This document shows, one piece after another, positions 8,331-17,600 of a stretch of 64,000 bases of DNA. Below the pieces are notes generated by a model. The model had not been told where the DNA came from. It saw only the letters and a list, made by a program, of their open reading frames with translations, and ran no database searches. Made by a program: the position numbers and the translations under genes. Every line of letters starts with the position of its first letter. Within the stretch, counting starts at the first letter, position 1. The DNA comes from Vibrio maerlii (GTDB lineage Bacteria; Pseudomonadota; Gammaproteobacteria; Enterobacterales; Vibrionaceae), in NCBI RefSeq assembly GCF_003415655.1, contig NZ_QRHC01000002.1:496008-560007 (forward strand), written 5' to 3'.

Positions 8331-8840
8331 GTGAGAGAGCAAATTGCAGCCCGACTCGAACAAGCATTCAGCCAATATGGTTTTGCTGAGCCAAGCGTGT
8401 CAAAACTGAAGGATGCGTGTGGTGTCAGCCTGAGAACACTCTATAAGTATTACCCATCTAAAGAAGAGATGATTGTTGCGGCATTGCAGCACAGGCATGA
8501 ACGCTATCTCACTTTCTTAGTGCCAGACCAAGCTTCGCAAGGTGCAGAAGCGGTACTCGAGATGTTCAATCAATTAGAAACTTGGATGAAAGAGTACGCA
8601 CCACACGGCTGTATGTCGATGAATGCCATTTCCGCTTTCCCTGATCACCCTGAAATTACTCAGGCCGTGCAACAACACAAATTAGAAGTGCGTGAGCTAC
8701 TGGGTAAAAAGAGCTCGCGTCCCGACCTTGCAGACTCTCTTTTCTTAATTCATGAAGGTGTTTCCAATGCTTGGCCTGTTCTGGGCAAGCAGGCGAGCCA
8801 ATCCGCACAACAAACGATTCAAATTCTTATGGAGCAATAA
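8331..8840 (+). CDS. TetR/AcrR family transcriptional regulator
   Basis: The 169-residue protein has the TetR N-terminal DNA-binding domain (residues about 5-50). The helix-turn-helix SVSKLKDACGVSLRTLYKYY runs from residue 23 to 42. The C-terminal ligand-binding domain is short and has no recognised ligand. The start is a GTG at 8331 with AAGGTG upstream. It sits directly downstream of a dense set of palindromes, and its stop is one base before the start of the oxidoreductase gene, so the two form an operon. It probably represses that gene and itself until an inducer, perhaps the dehydrogenase substrate, binds (inference). Confidence 0.9.
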   Translation: MREQIAARLEQAFSQYGFAEPSVSKLKDACGVSLRTLYKYYPSKEEMIVAALQHRHERYLTFLVPDQASQGAEAVLEMFNQLETWMKEYAPHGCMSMNAISAFPDHPEITQAVQQHKLEVRELLGKKSSRPDLADSLFLIHEGVSNAWPVLGKQASQSAQQTIQILMEQ

Positions 8841-8841
8841 C

Positions 8842-9891
8842 ATGACGGTTTCAATTCCAAGCACAATGAAAGGCGTTCAAATGACTGGCCATGGCGGTTA
8901 TGAAGCGCTGGCGTATCGTGAGGATATTCAAGTACCAACGCCTCGCGAATACGAAGTGCTTATTCGTGTTGGCGCTGCAGGTGTGAACAATACAGACATC
9001 AACACTCGCATTGGCTGGTATTCAAAAGGAGATGCAGAGAGCGATGATGCGAGCTGGGCAGGTAAAGCGATGGAATTTCCTCGTATACAAGGAGCGGACG
9101 TATGTGGTGTGATTGTCGCAGTCGGTAGTCAAGTCGATGAATCACGTATTGGTGAACGAGTATTGATCGAACCATGCCTGAAGGAAGACAATGGCCAAGC
9201 GGTTGACAACTTTTGGTACTTTGGCTCAGAGGTTGATGGAGGCTTTGCTGAGTATGCGGTTGTCGCTAACCGACACGCTTGCAAGATCGAGAGTGAGCTG
9301 ACGGATGCTGAACTGGCTTCTTTCCCTTGCTCATACTCAACAGCGGAAAACATGCTCACTCGTGCCAACGTCAACGAGAACGATATTGTTTTGGTGACTG
9401 GCGCATCAGGCGGTGTAGGCTCAGCAGCTGTACAACTGGCAAAAGCACGCGGCGCGAGAGTTATTGCCGTAACTAGCCCAAGTAAAGCAGATGATCTGAT
9501 TGCGATTGGCGCAGAGCGCACCATTACTCGCGACGCTAACTTTGTTAAAGAGCTCGGTGAAAACAGCGTGACGGTTGTGATTGATTTAGTTGCTGGTGAT
9601 AAATGGCCAGAGCTTCTGAACGTGTTAAAACCAAAAGGCCGCTATGCAGTCTCGGGTGCCATTGGTGGTGCTATGGTGGAGCTAGATGTACGTACTCTTT
9701 ATCTTAAAGACTTGAGCTTTTTTGGCTGCACGGGTTTAGAAGATGAGGTGTTCACCAACCTGATTAAGCGTATAGAGCTTGGTCAGATCAAACCACTAGT
9801 TGCAAAAACCTTCCCACTTAAAGATATAGTGGAAGCACAGCAAGCCTTTGTAGAGAAAAAACATACCGGCAAACTGGTTCTCGAAGTCTAA
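8842..9891 (+). CDS. MDR-superfamily NAD(P)-dependent oxidoreductase (alcohol dehydrogenase / quinone-reductase-like)
   Basis: The 349-residue medium-chain dehydrogenase/reductase has a GroES-like N-terminal half (about 15-150) and a Rossmann half whose nucleotide-binding loop reads TGASGGVGSAAVQ. The C-terminal PLKDIVEAQQAFVEKKHTGKLVLEV is standard for the family. The structural four-cysteine zinc lobe is not seen, so it may be a zinc-free quinone-oxidoreductase-like or enoyl-reductase-like member. The start at 8842 is set by GGAG seven bases upstream and follows the TetR stop directly. A longer in-frame reading from 8752 overlaps the regulator and is rejected. Substrate is unknown. Confidence 0.85.
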   Translation: MTVSIPSTMKGVQMTGHGGYEALAYREDIQVPTPREYEVLIRVGAAGVNNTDINTRIGWYSKGDAESDDASWAGKAMEFPRIQGADVCGVIVAVGSQVDESRIGERVLIEPCLKEDNGQAVDNFWYFGSEVDGGFAEYAVVANRHACKIESELTDAELASFPCSYSTAENMLTRANVNENDIVLVTGASGGVGSAAVQLAKARGARVIAVTSPSKADDLIAIGAERTITRDANFVKELGENSVTVVIDLVAGDKWPELLNVLKPKGRYAVSGAIGGAMVELDVRTLYLKDLSFFGCTGLEDEVFTNLIKRIELGQIKPLVAKTFPLKDIVEAQQAFVEKKHTGKLVLEV

Positions 9892-9903
9892 CTCCTATCT
9901 ATT

Positions 9904-9949
9904 CAGAGCTATTGTTTTACACTGTAAATGGTTGCTTTAGCTCTGTTTT
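9904..9949 (+). terminator. probable terminator enclosing a parS2-like site
   Basis: CAGAGCT and AGCTCTG pair and are followed by TTTTAT. The 28-nt loop contains the TTTACACTGTAAA palindrome, which could extend the hairpin. It lies just after the oxidoreductase gene. Confidence 0.5.
9916..9928. other. parS2: parS2-like site 1 (TTTACACTGTAAA)
   Basis: A perfect 6-bp-arm palindrome with one central base, intergenic. It matches the consensus NTTTACANTGTAAAN that I recall for ParB2-binding centromere sites of vibrio chromosome II. Three further exact copies are in this window. Confidence 0.72.
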
Positions 9950-10193
9950 ATCCTTTCTACCTTAACCCCTTCTGCGTTTTACAAACAACCATACTAATTG
10001 CACTGATTTTGCCCGTCATGCACCAGAGTGGTTATCTGAATTTATTCGATAAAGAGTGGTTTTATTCTAACTTGTTGAAATGTAAGGTTTAAATTTCTTG
10101 GCATGTTAATTGGAATACTCACTGTAGTTTCGCAAGAGCATGATGTTAATAGCGCTAATCGCTTTATTAACGACAATTTGGCAATAGACATCT

Positions 10194-10318
10194 AGGGTTC
10201 CGGCTGCTGAGGCAGCGTCTGGGTCGAGAGTTGTCAACCTCGAAAGGGGTCACACGGAGGGATAGAAGCCCGGGAGATCAAACCAAGCCATTTGGTTGTG
10301 TCTCTTGTGCCGAACCCT
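10194..10318 (+). promoter_or_regulatory. guanidine-I riboswitch (ykkC class I)
   Basis: The closing stem P1 pairs AGGGTT-CGGC (10194-10204, one bulged base) with GCCGAACCCT (10309-10318). Inside are the class hallmarks: GGTCGAGAG near 10222, ACACGGAGGGATAGAAG (10252-10268) and CCCGGGAGA (10270-10278). This RNA class binds guanidinium and turns on guanidine-handling genes. The ribosome site GGAGGA (10330-10335) of the first operon gene begins only 12 nt after P1, and no separate terminator hairpin is seen, so control of translation or an overlapping stem is more likely (inference). The 300 bp before it hold the promoter, which I cannot place with confidence. Confidence 0.93.
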
Positions 10319-10342
10319 AAGTGACTCATGGAGGAGATTCCA

Positions 10343-11416
10343 ATGAAAGCTCAAATCAAGAAAAGCTTACTTGCATCAATTGTTGGCACCACACTACTCA
10401 CTTCTGCCTTTTCCCCGCTTGCATTAGCTCAAGAAAAAGAGAAATTCACACTTGCGTGGTCTATCTACGTTGGGTGGATGCCTTGGGATTATGCAGACCA
10501 CTCTGGAATTCTAGACAAATGGGCAGATAAGTACGGCATTGAGATTGATGTTGTACAGGTTAACGACTACATCGAGTCCATTAACCAATTCACCACAGGC
10601 CAGTTCGATGCGACAGTAATGACCAATATGGACGCACTGACGATCCCAGCAGCAAGCGGCGTGGATTCTACCGCACTCGTGGTCGGTGACTTTTCAAACG
10701 GTAATGACGGTATTGTTCTCAAAGGCGACAAAGGGTTAGAAGACCTGAAAGGCCAGTCGATTAACCTTGTCGAGCTGAGTGTCTCTCACTACCTGATGGC
10801 GCGCGCACTAGAAAGTGTGGGCATGAGTGAGCGTGATGTAAGAGTGGTTAACACGTCTGATGCCGACCTCGTGGCGGCATTTAGCACCAGTGATGTGACT
10901 TCCGTTGTTACATGGAACCCACTATTAAGCGAAATCACTTCTCAGCCAGACACTTCTTTTGTTTTCAACTCTTCCGATATTCCTGGCGAAATCATCGACC
11001 TGTTAGTTGTGAATACAGAGACATTAGAAAGTAATCCTGCGTTAGGTAAGGCATTGACGGGCGCATGGTATGAAATCATGTCGATCATGCAATCAGCAGA
11101 GCAGGGTGACGAAGCGAAGTCCTACATGGCGCAAGCATCGGGTACCGATCTGGATGGCTACAAGTCACAGCTTCAAGCGACCAACATGTTCTATGCCGCG
11201 GATGATGCAGTTAGCTTTACTCAAAGCCCTAAACTGGCAGCGACAATGCAGAAAGTCAGTGAGTTTTCGTTTGAGCATGGCCTATTGGGTGAAGGCGCTC
11301 CTGATGCGGGTTTCATCGGTGTAGAAACACCAACAGGCGTTTACGGTGACCCAAGTAACGTCAAGCTCCGATTTACCTCTGAGTACATGCAGATGGCAGC
11401 GGATAACAAGCTGTAA
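10343..11416 (+). CDS. ABC transporter substrate-binding protein of the guanidine operon
   Basis: The 357-residue periplasmic binding protein belongs to the NMT1/TauA/SsuA-like class (often annotated putative urea ABC transporter binding protein). A Sec signal peptide with basic start MKAQIKK, a hydrophobic core and the cleavage motif ALA-QE around residue 30 is visible. The mature part begins with FTLAWSIYVGWMPW, a ligand-pocket region typical of this group. The ATG at 10343 is chosen over 10328 because GGAGGA lies 7 nt upstream. It is the first gene after the riboswitch and precedes the matching permease and ATPase, so the likely ligand is guanidinium or a guanidine-yielding compound (inference). 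Confidence 0.88.
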   Translation: MKAQIKKSLLASIVGTTLLTSAFSPLALAQEKEKFTLAWSIYVGWMPWDYADHSGILDKWADKYGIEIDVVQVNDYIESINQFTTGQFDATVMTNMDALTIPAASGVDSTALVVGDFSNGNDGIVLKGDKGLEDLKGQSINLVELSVSHYLMARALESVGMSERDVRVVNTSDADLVAAFSTSDVTSVVTWNPLLSEITSQPDTSFVFNSSDIPGEIIDLLVVNTETLESNPALGKALTGAWYEIMSIMQSAEQGDEAKSYMAQASGTDLDGYKSQLQATNMFYAADDAVSFTQSPKLAATMQKVSEFSFEHGLLGEGAPDAGFIGVETPTGVYGDPSNVKLRFTSEYMQMAADNKL

Positions 11417-11449
11417 TCTCACCATTCGGTCGTTGTAAATGGAGTCGTT

Positions 11450-12280
11450 ATGACCAAAGTAATTAACCGCCATCCGTCTAAAATGGGCAGAGTGATGCTC
11501 GGTGTGATGCCATTTCTGATCCTGCTTGCCGTTTATGTGACGGCATCAGATGCCAGACTGGCAGCTAACTCTGCTGATAAGTTGCTTCCCGCATTCAGCA
11601 GTTTTGCTGATGCTATCGAGAGAATGGCGTTTACCCCAAGCCGCAGAACCGGTGAATACCTAATGTGGACAGACACCTTCGCCAGCCTAGCAAGACTGGG
11701 CTGGGGAATTGGTATCAGTGCCTTGATTGGGTTATCACTCGGCATCGCGACAGGCATTATTCCATTAGTGCGTTCTTCATTATCACCGGTCATTACAGCC
11801 GTTTCGTTGATTCCACCAATGGCGATTCTACCTATTTTGTTCATCTCTTTCGGCGTGGGAGAGCTCTCTAAAGTAGTACTGATTGTGATAGGCGTGTGTC
11901 CGATCATCATTCGAGACATTCAGCTGAGGGTGCAGAGCCTACCGGATGAGCAGCTTATTAAGGCGCAAACACTGGGCGCAAACAGCTGGCAGATCATTGT
12001 GCGTGTCATCCTTCCGCAAATTATGCCAAAGCTGATTGAAGCGGTTCGCCTTACGTTAGGTAGCGCATGGCTGTTCTTGATAGCAGCTGAGGCGATTGTC
12101 GCCACAGAGGGGCTGGGCTACCGCATCTTCTTAGTACGTCGCTACCTATCCATGGATGTGATTCTTCCATATGTATTGTGGATCACCATCTTGGCTTACA
12201 GCATGGATTGGTTACTGCGTTTAGCCTCGAAAAAGCTAAGTCCTTGGTATCACCAGTCACAAGGAGAGAACAATGGTTAA
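11450..12280 (+). CDS. ABC transporter permease of the guanidine operon
   Basis: The 276-residue inner-membrane permease of the SsuC/TauC type has about six helices. The first is near residues 15-33 and the core follows TFASLARLGWGIGISALIG. The EAA loop, where the ATPase docks, reads IKAQTLGANSWQIIVRVILP. It lies 33 bp after the binding protein with GGAG before the start, and its last 8 bp overlap the ATPase gene. It forms the membrane channel, probably as a homodimer, since only one permease gene is present. Confidence 0.9.
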   Translation: MTKVINRHPSKMGRVMLGVMPFLILLAVYVTASDARLAANSADKLLPAFSSFADAIERMAFTPSRRTGEYLMWTDTFASLARLGWGIGISALIGLSLGIATGIIPLVRSSLSPVITAVSLIPPMAILPILFISFGVGELSKVVLIVIGVCPIIIRDIQLRVQSLPDEQLIKAQTLGANSWQIIVRVILPQIMPKLIEAVRLTLGSAWLFLIAAEAIVATEGLGYRIFLVRRYLSMDVILPYVLWITILAYSMDWLLRLASKKLSPWYHQSQGENNG

Positions 12281-13079
12281 TTTGCACACCACCAATGAAA
12301 CCAAGCAGCCGATCATCCAAGTGAAGCAGGTGTGGAAAGAGTATGGCGACAACATCGTGCTTGAGCGTTTGAACCTGACCGTCAATGAAGGTGATTTTGT
12401 CAGCATCGTCGGTGCGTCAGGCTGCGGAAAAACCACCTTTCTCAATATGCTATTAGGGACGGAAACACCCTCAAGAGGAGAACTGTTACTAGATGGAGAA
12501 CCATTAACCCAAGAGCCGGGTGTTGAACGAGGCATCGTGTTCCAGAAATATTCCGTGTTCCCCCATCTGACGGCTCTTGAGAATGTGATGCTCGGCTATG
12601 AGTTTGAGGAAAAAAGACTTTCTAGCACCTTATTGGGTCGACTGTTTGGCGCTAAGAAGCAACAAGCTAAAGAGCAAGCACTCAAGATGCTTGAGCAGGT
12701 TGGCCTGTTAGCGGCTCAAGATAAATACCCACATGAGTTATCCGGCGGTATGAGACAGCGCCTCTCAATTGCTCAGGCGTTAATTAAGAAGCCAAGGATT
12801 TTACTACTCGATGAGCCGTTTGGCGCACTTGATCCGGGCATTCGCAAAGACATGCACGTGTTAGTGAAGTCCCTTTGGAAAGAGCAGAACCTAACGGTAT
12901 TCATGATCACGCACGATCTCAGCGAAGGCTTCCATTTAGGTAACCGGTTATGGGTGTTTGATCATACTCGTCACGACGAGCAGGCCCCGGAGCGTTTTGG
13001 TGCGCAGGTGACGTTTGATATTCCAACCGAACAGTTGGAACACACTCAACCAGAACAACTTCTCAAAAAAATCGCATAA
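12273..13079 (+). CDS. ABC transporter ATP-binding protein of the guanidine operon
   Basis: The 268-residue ATPase has Walker A GASGCGKTT near residue 45, signature LSGGMRQRLS near 155 and Walker B ILLLDEPFGALD near 175, followed by the ITHD switch. It belongs to the nitrate/taurine/sulfonate-type family that pairs with the adjacent permease. The start overlaps the permease end by 8 bp with GGAGAG upstream, indicating coupled translation. It powers import at the cytoplasmic face of the membrane. Confidence 0.92.
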   Translation: MVNLHTTNETKQPIIQVKQVWKEYGDNIVLERLNLTVNEGDFVSIVGASGCGKTTFLNMLLGTETPSRGELLLDGEPLTQEPGVERGIVFQKYSVFPHLTALENVMLGYEFEEKRLSSTLLGRLFGAKKQQAKEQALKMLEQVGLLAAQDKYPHELSGGMRQRLSIAQALIKKPRILLLDEPFGALDPGIRKDMHVLVKSLWKEQNLTVFMITHDLSEGFHLGNRLWVFDHTRHDEQAPERFGAQVTFDIPTEQLEHTQPEQLLKKIA

Positions 13080-13089
13080 GGATTAAAAC

Positions 13090-13854
13090 ATGTCAGTAAA
13101 ACAGGAAGTGATATTTTCAGACACTCTACCTGGGGCCGCACACTGGTCTATGGTGGTGCCAAAAGGTCGAACGGTAAGGTTTAAAGACCTAGAAGGCGGC
13201 GCAAATCTCAGTGTGTTGTTTTACAACCCAGCCAACCCATTGGAGCGATACAACGCGCCAGATACCTTGAAATGCCAACATACGTTCAAGCTTACAGAAG
13301 GCAATTGTTTGTACTCAGACATGGGGCGCATCTTCTGCTCGATTGTTCGCGATGATACCGGTTGGATTGATACGGTGTGTGGCGTTGCCAGTAAGCAAAA
13401 GGTCGCAGAAAAGTGGGGCGAGCGTGATTACCAAACCGAACGTAATCAGTGGAAACAAAACGGCTATGATGCACTGCTGGTTGAGGTGGCTAAATATGGT
13501 TTAGGTAAGCGTGATTTGGCGGCGAACTTAAATCTGTTCAGTAAAGTCTCGACCGATGAAGTGGGCAACCTGAGTTACGACCCACAGCATAGCAAAGCAG
13601 ACGACTGTATTGAGCTGCGCTTTGAGATGGATACGTTAGTGGTGATGACCACATGTCCGCATCCCCTTAACCCTGCAGAGACTTATCCATATCAACCTGT
13701 TGAGGTCACGGTGTTTGAATCAGATCCAATGCTTGAAAGCGACACTTGTTTGAATCACCGCAAAGAGAACGCACGAGGTTTTGAGAACAATCGCCGTTAT
13801 ACATCGACGACCCAGCAAGGCTTCGATACTTCTTCCCACCACCATCATTGCTAA
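13090..13854 (+). CDS. DUF1989 protein, probable carboxyguanidine deiminase subunit (urea carboxylase-associated type 1)
   Basis: The 254-residue DUF1989 protein was long called urea amidolyase-associated protein. Work on this gene family assigns paired DUF1989 proteins as a two-subunit carboxyguanidine deiminase (CgdAB) acting between guanidine carboxylase and allophanate hydrolase. Typical blocks are seen: [10 protein letters not shown] (59-68), [12 protein letters not shown] and [10 protein letters not shown], whose Cys and His are candidate metal ligands. It is paralogous to the next gene. The C-terminus ends SSHHHHC, a natural His-rich tail. I do not assign which of the two subunit letters it is. 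Confidence 0.82.
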   Translation: MSVKQEVIFSDTLPGAAHWSMVVPKGRTVRFKDLEGGANLSVLFYNPANPLERYNAPDTLKCQHTFKLTEGNCLYSDMGRIFCSIVRDDTGWIDTVCGVASKQKVAEKWGERDYQTERNQWKQNGYDALLVEVAKYGLGKRDLAANLNLFSKVSTDEVGNLSYDPQHSKADDCIELRFEMDTLVVMTTCPHPLNPAETYPYQPVEVTVFESDPMLESDTCLNHRKENARGFENNRRYTSTTQQGFDTSSHHHHC

Positions 13855-13865
13855 AGGAGTCAAGC

Positions 13866-14504
13866 ATGATCGTAGAAAGCCCATTACAGCCAAGTGAAGC
13901 CCTGTATCGTGATGTCGTTCCAGCTGGTGATTACTACATGAAAGTGCTCAAGAAAGGGCAGACGTTTCGTATTCTCGATATCGATGGCAACCAAGCGGCA
14001 GATACATTGTTTTATAACGCTAATGACCCATCTGAGCGCTATAGCGCCATCGATACCATTCGTGAGCAGGGGAATGTTTACCTAACGGCAGGTACTAAGA
14101 TCTTATCTGACCAAGGCAATGTGATGCTCGAAATCGTCGCAGATACCTGTGGCCGACACGATACCCTTGGCGGAGCGTGTGCGACTGAGAGTAACACTGT
14201 GCGCTATTCATTGGATAAGAAATGCATGCATGCATGTCGTGATAGTTGGTTATTGGCTGTTGCGGAGAATGAAGAATTTGGTATGTCGAAGCGTGATATT
14301 ACCCATAACATCAATTTCTTCATGAATGTGCCTATCACCCAAGAAGGTGGTTTGAGCTTCGCTGATGGCATCAGTGGTGCGGGTAAATACGTAGAGCTCA
14401 AAGCTCATATGGACACCATCGTTCTAATGTCGAACTGCCCACAACTGAATAACCCGTGTAATGCCTACAACCCAACCCCGGTTGAAGTCATTGTCTGGGA
14501 ATAA
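13866..14504 (+). CDS. DUF1989 protein, probable carboxyguanidine deiminase subunit (urea carboxylase-associated type 2)
   Basis: The 212-residue DUF1989 paralogue has [17 protein letters not shown] near residue 57, [18 protein letters not shown] near 96-113 and the C-terminal [19 protein letters not shown]. Its conserved Cys and His residues suggest a metal site shared or complemented with the preceding subunit. The ATG at 13866 has AAGGAG 8 nt upstream. The longer TTG start at 13848 overlaps the previous gene and is rejected. With its partner it should convert carboxyguanidine to allophanate plus ammonia in the cytosol (family knowledge). Confidence 0.82.
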   Translation: MIVESPLQPSEALYRDVVPAGDYYMKVLKKGQTFRILDIDGNQAADTLFYNANDPSERYSAIDTIREQGNVYLTAGTKILSDQGNVMLEIVADTCGRHDTLGGACATESNTVRYSLDKKCMHACRDSWLLAVAENEEFGMSKRDITHNINFFMNVPITQEGGLSFADGISGAGKYVELKAHMDTIVLMSNCPQLNNPCNAYNPTPVEVIVWE

Positions 14505-14548
14505 TTATTTGGCAATAACATCAGCACAATAGCTGAGAAAAATGAGCA

Positions 14549-14607
14549 AGGGACGACCCTAATACATGCTCTTTGTTTTTCCGGGACGACCCGGATTTTA
14601 GGGACGA
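14549..14607 (+). promoter_or_regulatory. guanidine-II riboswitch (mini-ykkC) before the carboxylase gene
   Basis: Two small hairpins both carry the ACGA tetraloop that defines mini-ykkC. Hairpin 1 is AGGG-ACGA-CCCT (14549-14560). Hairpin 2 is TCCGGG-ACGA-CCCGGA (14580-14595), after a 19-nt linker. A third GGGACGA at 14601-14607 supplies the ribosome site GGGA for the ATG at 14612. The CCC of hairpin 2 could pair with this GGG when the hairpin is open, giving a simple switch: guanidine stabilises the hairpins and frees the ribosome site (inference). Confidence 0.88.
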
Positions 14608-14611
14608 AATT

Positions 14612-17600
14612 ATGTTTAGTAAGGTGTTAATTGCTAATCGTGGTGCCATTGCCTGCCGAGTTATCCGTACATTAAAACAACTCAATATCGGAAGTGTGGC
14701 TGTTTACAGTGAGGCTGACGCTCAAAGTCTCCATGTCGTTGGCGCTGATGAGGCCTACTCTTTAGGTCAGGGTGGCGCAACCGAGACCTACCTTGATCAA
14801 GACAAAATTATCACTATTGCCAAAGAGTCGGGAGCGCAAGCCATTCACCCTGGCTACGGCTTCTTGAGTGAAAACCCTGAGTTTGTTGAACGCTGCGAAC
14901 AAGAAGGATTGGTCTTTTTAGGACCAACAGCAGAACAAATGCGAGCGTTTGGCTTAAAGCACTCTGCACGTAATATCGCAACTCAAGCGAATGTGCCACT
15001 ACTCCCTGGTACCGACTTATTAAAAGACAAGCAACAAGCACTTCAAGAAGCAGAAAAAATTGGCTATCCAGTCATGCTAAAAAGCACTGCGGGTGGCGGT
15101 GGTATAGGCATGCAGTGCTGTTTTACAGAGCAAGAGCTCGACGATGCTTATGATAGCGTGAAGCGATTGAGTGAAAACAATTTCAGTAACAGTGGTGTGT
15201 TCATTGAGAAATTTATCCAGCAAGCGCGCCATATTGAAGTTCAGATTTTTGGTGATGGGCAAGGCCATGTGGTGGCGTTGGGTGAACGTGATTGCTCCGC
15301 GCAGCGTCGCAACCAGAAAGTGATTGAAGAGACTCCTGCACCTAACCTCAATGATGAAACGCGAGTTAAATTACAAGATACAGCTGTACGCCTTGCGAGC
15401 GAAGTGAACTATCGCAATGCGGGTACCGTTGAGTTCGTATTGGACCAGCAAACACAAGCGTTCTATTTCTTAGAAGTGAATACCCGCCTACAGGTAGAGC
15501 ATGGTGTAACCGAAGAAGTGTTTGGCGTGGATCTTGTTGAATGGATGGTTCGCCAAGGGGCAGAGCAGCTAGAGCTAGAGACACTGGGTGCTAATCTTAA
15601 ATCACAAGGTCATGCTATTCAGGTTCGCCTTTATGCCGAAGATGCCAACAAAAACTTTCAGCCATGTGCAGGCTTATTAAGCCATGTTGAATGGGCGGAG
15701 CAAGAGAATCTGCGCATTGAGCACTGGATAGAAGCGGGCGTTGAAGTCTCACCATTCTTTGACCCGATGCTGGCTAAGGTGATTGTTCATGAGGCTGACA
15801 GAGACACAGCACTTGCAGAGCTCAAGCGAAGCCTCAATACGAGTACGATCTACGGCATAGAGCATAACAAGGCGTATTTGAGCCAACTATTAGCCAGCGA
15901 ACTGGTGAAGAAAGGTGAGGTGCTAACGCAATCCCTCAATACTTTTGAGTTCAAACCCAATACCTTCGACGTCATCAGTGGCGGAACCCAAACGACGATT
16001 CAAGATTACCCAGCTCGTACAGGTTATTGGGACATTGGCGTGCCTCCATCTGGCCCTATGGATGCGCTCAGCTTCCGTTTAGGCAATACACTACTTGGCA
16101 ATGAAGCATCATGCGCAGGCTTAGAAATCATCGTTTCTGGCCCAACGCTTAAATTTAATCAAGAAACAAGAATCGCTCTGACAGGTGCAGCCATCCAAGC
16201 CTCGTTGGATGGTGAGCCAATTGAAATGAATACCGCCATTGAGGTTGAATCAGGCCAAACGCTTAAGCTCGGTAAAGTCTTTGATGGTGCTCGTACATAC
16301 ATTGCGCTGCAAGGTGGGATTGATTGCCCTGAATATCTTGGTAGCCGCTCAACCTTCACGTTAGGTCAGTTTGGTGGTCACGCAGGACGTGCTCTGGTAG
16401 CGGGGGATGTACTTCATATTGGCCAAACAGCTCAGACAACAAAGACCGACGTATCTTCTGTAGTTCAGCCAGAATTTAACGGTGAATGGCAGATCCGCGT
16501 AATTTACGGCCCTCACGGTGCACCAGATTTCTTTACTCAAGAGGATATCGATACCTTCTTTGATGCCGAGTGGAAAGTGCACTTTAACTCAAGTCGCACA
16601 GGTGTTCGCTTAATCGGTCCTAAACCTAACTGGGCTCGTTCTGATGGTGGCGAGGCAGGGCTTCACCCATCCAACATCCATGACAACGCGTATGCGGTGG
16701 GCACCATCGATTTCACGGGTGACATGCCAGTTATCTTAGGTCCAGATGGCCCAAGCCTCGGTGGTTTTGTCTGTCCTGCGACGATCATTAAAGCCGATCT
16801 TTGGAAGATGGGGCAGCTTAAAGCGGGAGACAAAATTCGATTTACCCCGGTATCGGTAGAAGATGCGGAGCTTGCCGAACGCGCGCAGCTTACTCAGATT
16901 GAAACGGGTGTTATCGATGAAATGACATTGCCTACCGCAGAGCTCGATTCTCCGATCATCAAGACTATCCCAGCAAGCCAATACGGTGAACAAGTGGTTT
17001 ATCGTCCAAGCGGTGAGGATTACCTGCTGGTGGAGTATGGCCCGCAGATGCTCGATATTCGCCTACGTTTCCGAGTCCACGCATTGATGCTAAAGCTTCA
17101 AGATAGAAAGCTGGCTGGCGTAGAGGAGCTGACACCAGGTATTCGTTCCCTACAGATTCATTACGACAATTTGCTGTTGCCAAGAGAGCAATTGCTTGAC
17201 GAGCTCGAAGCGATAGAAGCAACGCTTGATAACATTGATGAACTCACTGTCCCTGCTCGTGTTGTGCATGTGCCGCTGTCTTGGGATGACGAAGCGACGC
17301 GACTGGCGATCCGTAAATACGATGAAGTGGTGCGTAAAGACGCGCCTTGGTGTCCGGATAACATTGAGTTTATCCGTCGAATCAATGGGCTTGATTCTGT
17401 AGACGACGTAAAGCGCATTGTGTTTGATGCAAGCTATTTAGTCATGGGGCTAGGGGATGTCTATCTAGGTGCGCCAGTCGCAACGCCAATGGATCCACGA
17501 CACCGTTTAGTGACTACAAAGTACAATCCTGCTCGAACTTGGACGCCTGAAAATGCGGTCGGCATTGGTGGCGCGTACATGTGTGTCTATGGAATGGAAG

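Noticed and set aside
9129..9524. 131-codon ORF on the minus strand inside the oxidoreductase gene
   Set aside because: It is a shadow frame of a clear gene with no ribosome site or recognisable domain.
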